Assembly (NCBI GenBank): GCA_015233145.1
Contig: JADFYI010000008.1
Location: 14,356 to 56,251, forward strand
Reading direction: 5' to 3'
Source: Candidatus Omnitrophota bacterium
GTDB taxonomy: Bacteria > Omnitrophota > Gorgyraeia > Zapsychrales > Fredricksoniimonadaceae
DNA length: 41,896 nt
Shown in pieces: positions 40,140 to 41,896 of the stretch (its first letter is position 1; the number at the start of each line of letters is the position of its first letter). The translations under genes and the position numbers were made by a program. The notes below the pieces were generated by a model that saw only the letters and a program-made list of their open reading frames with translations, was not told the origin of the DNA and did not search any database.

Positions 40140-41896
40140 ATGATTTGGCGTGTTGAAATCAAAGACAAAGACGGCATTTTCGATGCCATAGGCAGCGGAG
40201 TGGCGCGCGATATCCTGGATTTGGGGATACGTTCTATCCACGACGTCCGTGTTGTTCAGGCCTTTATCCTGGAAGGCGAGATTTCAGGAGCAGACACCGA
40301 GCGCATTGCCCGCCAGCTTTTGGTTGATCTTGTGGTGCAGGATTTTCGTTATGCCGACAAGCCGTTCCCCAATTTTTTTGTCAAGGCCAACGATGCCCAT
40401 GTGGTAGAAGTGGCGTATAATCCCGGCGTTATGGATCCTGTCGAGGCCTCGACGCTTAAGGGCATTGGTGATCTTGGCGTGAGCGGGGTCGTTTCGGTGC
40501 GCACGTCGCGTCAGTTTGTTCTGGAGGGGAAGCTTTCCGATCAGGAGCTTGAACTGATTAAAGATAAAGCGTTAATGAACAAGCTTATTCAGCACGCGGT
40601 CAAAGATCCGGCGAGCACGTTTAAAAGCGTGGCGTTAGGCCATGCGATCAAAGACAAGCCGGATGTCAAAAGTGTCAGGATTCTGGGGCTGGCCGACAAA
40701 GCGCTTAAGGAGCTTTCAAAAAAAGGGCAGCTTTATCTTAATCTCGATGAGATGCGAGCCATCCAGAAGCATTTTGTTTCTCAAAAACGGGAACCGACGG
40801 ATGTTGAGCTTGAAACCATTGCCCAAACGTGGAGCGAGCACTGCAACCACAAAACATTTCGCGGTAACATCCGTTATACTGTCAAGGAAAAGGGCAAGGC
40901 CGCCAAAGTTGAGGTCATTAAAAACCTTTTAAAGAGCACCATCGTCAAGGCTACCTACACGCTCGACAAGCCCTGGTGCGTTTCCGTGTTTCATGATAAC
41001 GCGGGGGTCATTAAATTCGATAAAGAGTATAACGTCTGTTTTAAGGCTGAAACCCACAATCATCCTTCAGCGCTCGAGCCTTTTGGCGGCGCGAACACAG
41101 GCGTGGGCGGGGTTATCCGCGATACGCTCGGAACTGGTTTGGGCGCCAAGCCCATTTGCAATACGGATATTTTCTGTTTTGCCCGCCCGGATTATTCTTT
41201 TGATGACCTTCCGGCCGGCGCGCTTCACCCTTTTCGTGTCATGAAAGGTGTTGTGAGCGGTGTGCGCGATTACGGCAACAAGATGGGAATTCCGACAGTG
41301 AATGGCGCAATCTGTTTTGACGATCATTACGTTGGAAATCCGCTGGTCTTTTGCGGAAACATCGGGCTTTTGCCCAAGGGCATGGATAAAAAAGCTGTCA
41401 AAAAAAATGATCTGGTTGTTGTTTGCGGTGGGCGTACCGGCCGCGACGGCATTCATGGCGCAACGTTTTCTTCAGGCGAGCTGACTCATGAGTCAGAGGT
41501 TGTTTCTTCCGGAGCTGTCCAGATCGGCAATCCCATTGAAGAGAAAAAAGTTTGCGATGTGCTTTTAAAGGCGCGTGATGAAGGACTTTATTCCGCGGTC
41601 ACGGATTGCGGCGCAGGCGGGCTTTCGAGCGCTGTTGGTGAAATGGGAGCTGTTTTGGGTGCGCGTGTGGATTTAGACAAGGTCCCGTTAAAGTATCAGG
41701 GCCTTAATTACACGGAAATCTGGATTTCTGAGTCGCAGGAACGAATGGTGCTGGCGGTTCCGCCGTCAAAGATCGGCCGCATGAAAGAAATTTTTGATTC
41801 TGAAAATGTGGAGCTCGCGGTGATCGGCACTTTTCCCGGCACGGGCCGGCTGGAGCTTTTCTTTAACGGAGTCCAGGTCTGCAATCTTGACATGCA
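40140..41896 (+). CDS. purL: PurS-PurS-PurL fusion: phosphoribosylformylglycinamidine synthase (3' partial)
   Basis: The frame is open from an ATG at 40140 to the window edge (585 codons). Residues about 1-72 (WRVEIKDKDGIFDAIGSGVA) and about 86-155 (VVEVAYNPGVMDPVEASTLK) both look like PurS domains. The PurL synthetase follows: TWSEHCNHKTFRGNIRYTV near 230, ETHNHPSALEPFGGANTGVGG with the catalytic histidine near 305, PTVNGAICFD, GGRTGRDGIHGATFSS, and DCGAGGLSSAVGEMG. The enzyme makes FGAM from FGAR, glutamine and ATP. The glutaminase domain or separate PurQ would lie beyond the edge. The start has no strong Shine-Dalgarno; the N-terminal domain fit supports it. Confidence 0.9.
   Translation, partial: MIWRVEIKDKDGIFDAIGSGVARDILDLGIRSIHDVRVVQAFILEGEISGADTERIARQLLVDLVVQDFRYADKPFPNFFVKANDAHVVEVAYNPGVMDPVEASTLKGIGDLGVSGVVSVRTSRQFVLEGKLSDQELELIKDKALMNKLIQHAVKDPASTFKSVALGHAIKDKPDVKSVRILGLADKALKELSKKGQLYLNLDEMRAIQKHFVSQKREPTDVELETIAQTWSEHCNHKTFRGNIRYTVKEKGKAAKVEVIKNLLKSTIVKATYTLDKPWCVSVFHDNAGVIKFDKEYNVCFKAETHNHPSALEPFGGANTGVGGVIRDTLGTGLGAKPICNTDIFCFARPDYSFDDLPAGALHPFRVMKGVVSGVRDYGNKMGIPTVNGAICFDDHYVGNPLVFCGNIGLLPKGMDKKAVKKNDLVVVCGGRTGRDGIHGATFSSGELTHESEVVSSGAVQIGNPIEEKKVCDVLLKARDEGLYSAVTDCGAGGLSSAVGEMGAVLGARVDLDKVPLKYQGLNYTEIWISESQERMVLAVPPSKIGRMKEIFDSENVELAVIGTFPGTGRLELFFNGVQVCNLDM

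Noticed and set aside
40053-40241. Minus-strand ORF over the purC-purL gap
   Set aside because: It runs antisense into the PurS domain of purL and starts inside it; no promoter or ribosome binding site was seen.
1-41896. CRISPR arrays, tRNA/rRNA genes, insertion sequences and integrase/att sites
   Set aside because: I looked for regular direct repeats, transposase motifs and tRNA-like folds and found none by eye; a dedicated scan would be needed to exclude small tRNAs.

Overview
The window is a dense stretch of bacterial chromosome of moderate GC content, with almost all genes on the + strand. No rRNA, tRNA or CRISPR array was seen, so taxonomy is an inference. The best guess is a Candidatus Omnitrophota-like Gram-negative member of the PVC group. 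The grounds are the double-membrane gene content (TolC-type efflux, TamB/YdbH-like proteins, secretin, lipoproteins), the very long methyltransferase-like protein at the left edge with a C-terminal tail I associate from memory with Omnitrophota giant proteins, and tiny lysine-rich peptides.

Layout. 1-2.8 kb: 3' end of the large protein. 2.9-7.1 kb: an AbrB-type regulator followed by a tripartite drug-efflux operon (TolC, EmrA, EmrB). 7.1-10.6 kb: a short TamB-like protein, a DedA membrane protein with an apparently leaderless promoter, a BaiN/HI0933 flavoprotein and a DUF486 membrane protein. 10.6-11.8 kb: an AAA+/DUF4143 ATPase behind a palindromic operator candidate. 12.0-30.9 kb: one uninterrupted operon of 21 genes that starts from a good sigma70-type promoter. 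30.9-31.4 kb: a BrnT-like toxin and CopG-type antitoxin. 31.6-32.5 kb: tatA and tatC. 32.5-32.9 kb: two minus-strand lysine-rich mini-genes among strong hairpins. 32.9-37.7 kb: hemW, a compact YdbH/YnbE/YdbL-like trio, a convergent polyprenyl synthetase and a DUF2059 protein. 37.8-41.9 kb: a purine operon purB-purC-purL, with purL running off the right edge.

The most notable system is the 12.0-30.9 kb operon. It combines an F-type (MPF-F) type IV secretion core (TraG N-terminal half, TraA-like pilin, TraL, TraE, TraK, TraB, TraC and a TraU-like protein) with a complete R64-like type IVb pilus set (lipoprotein, PilN-type secretin, PilO2/GspL-like, PilO/GspM-like and PilP-like proteins, GspE-type ATPase, GspF-type platform, three prepilin-like proteins). 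The pilus block sits between traC and the traU-like gene, with gene overlaps throughout. The last of the three pilin-like proteins carries a phage Tail Collar domain, as if a phage-fibre module had been mounted on a pilus tip. No relaxase, coupling ATPase, TraN or lytic transglycosylase is visible here, so the machine may be a surface apparatus for attachment, effector delivery or DNA uptake rather than (or as well as) a conjugation system.

All assignments come from reading the sequence and from remembered family signatures. No database search was run.
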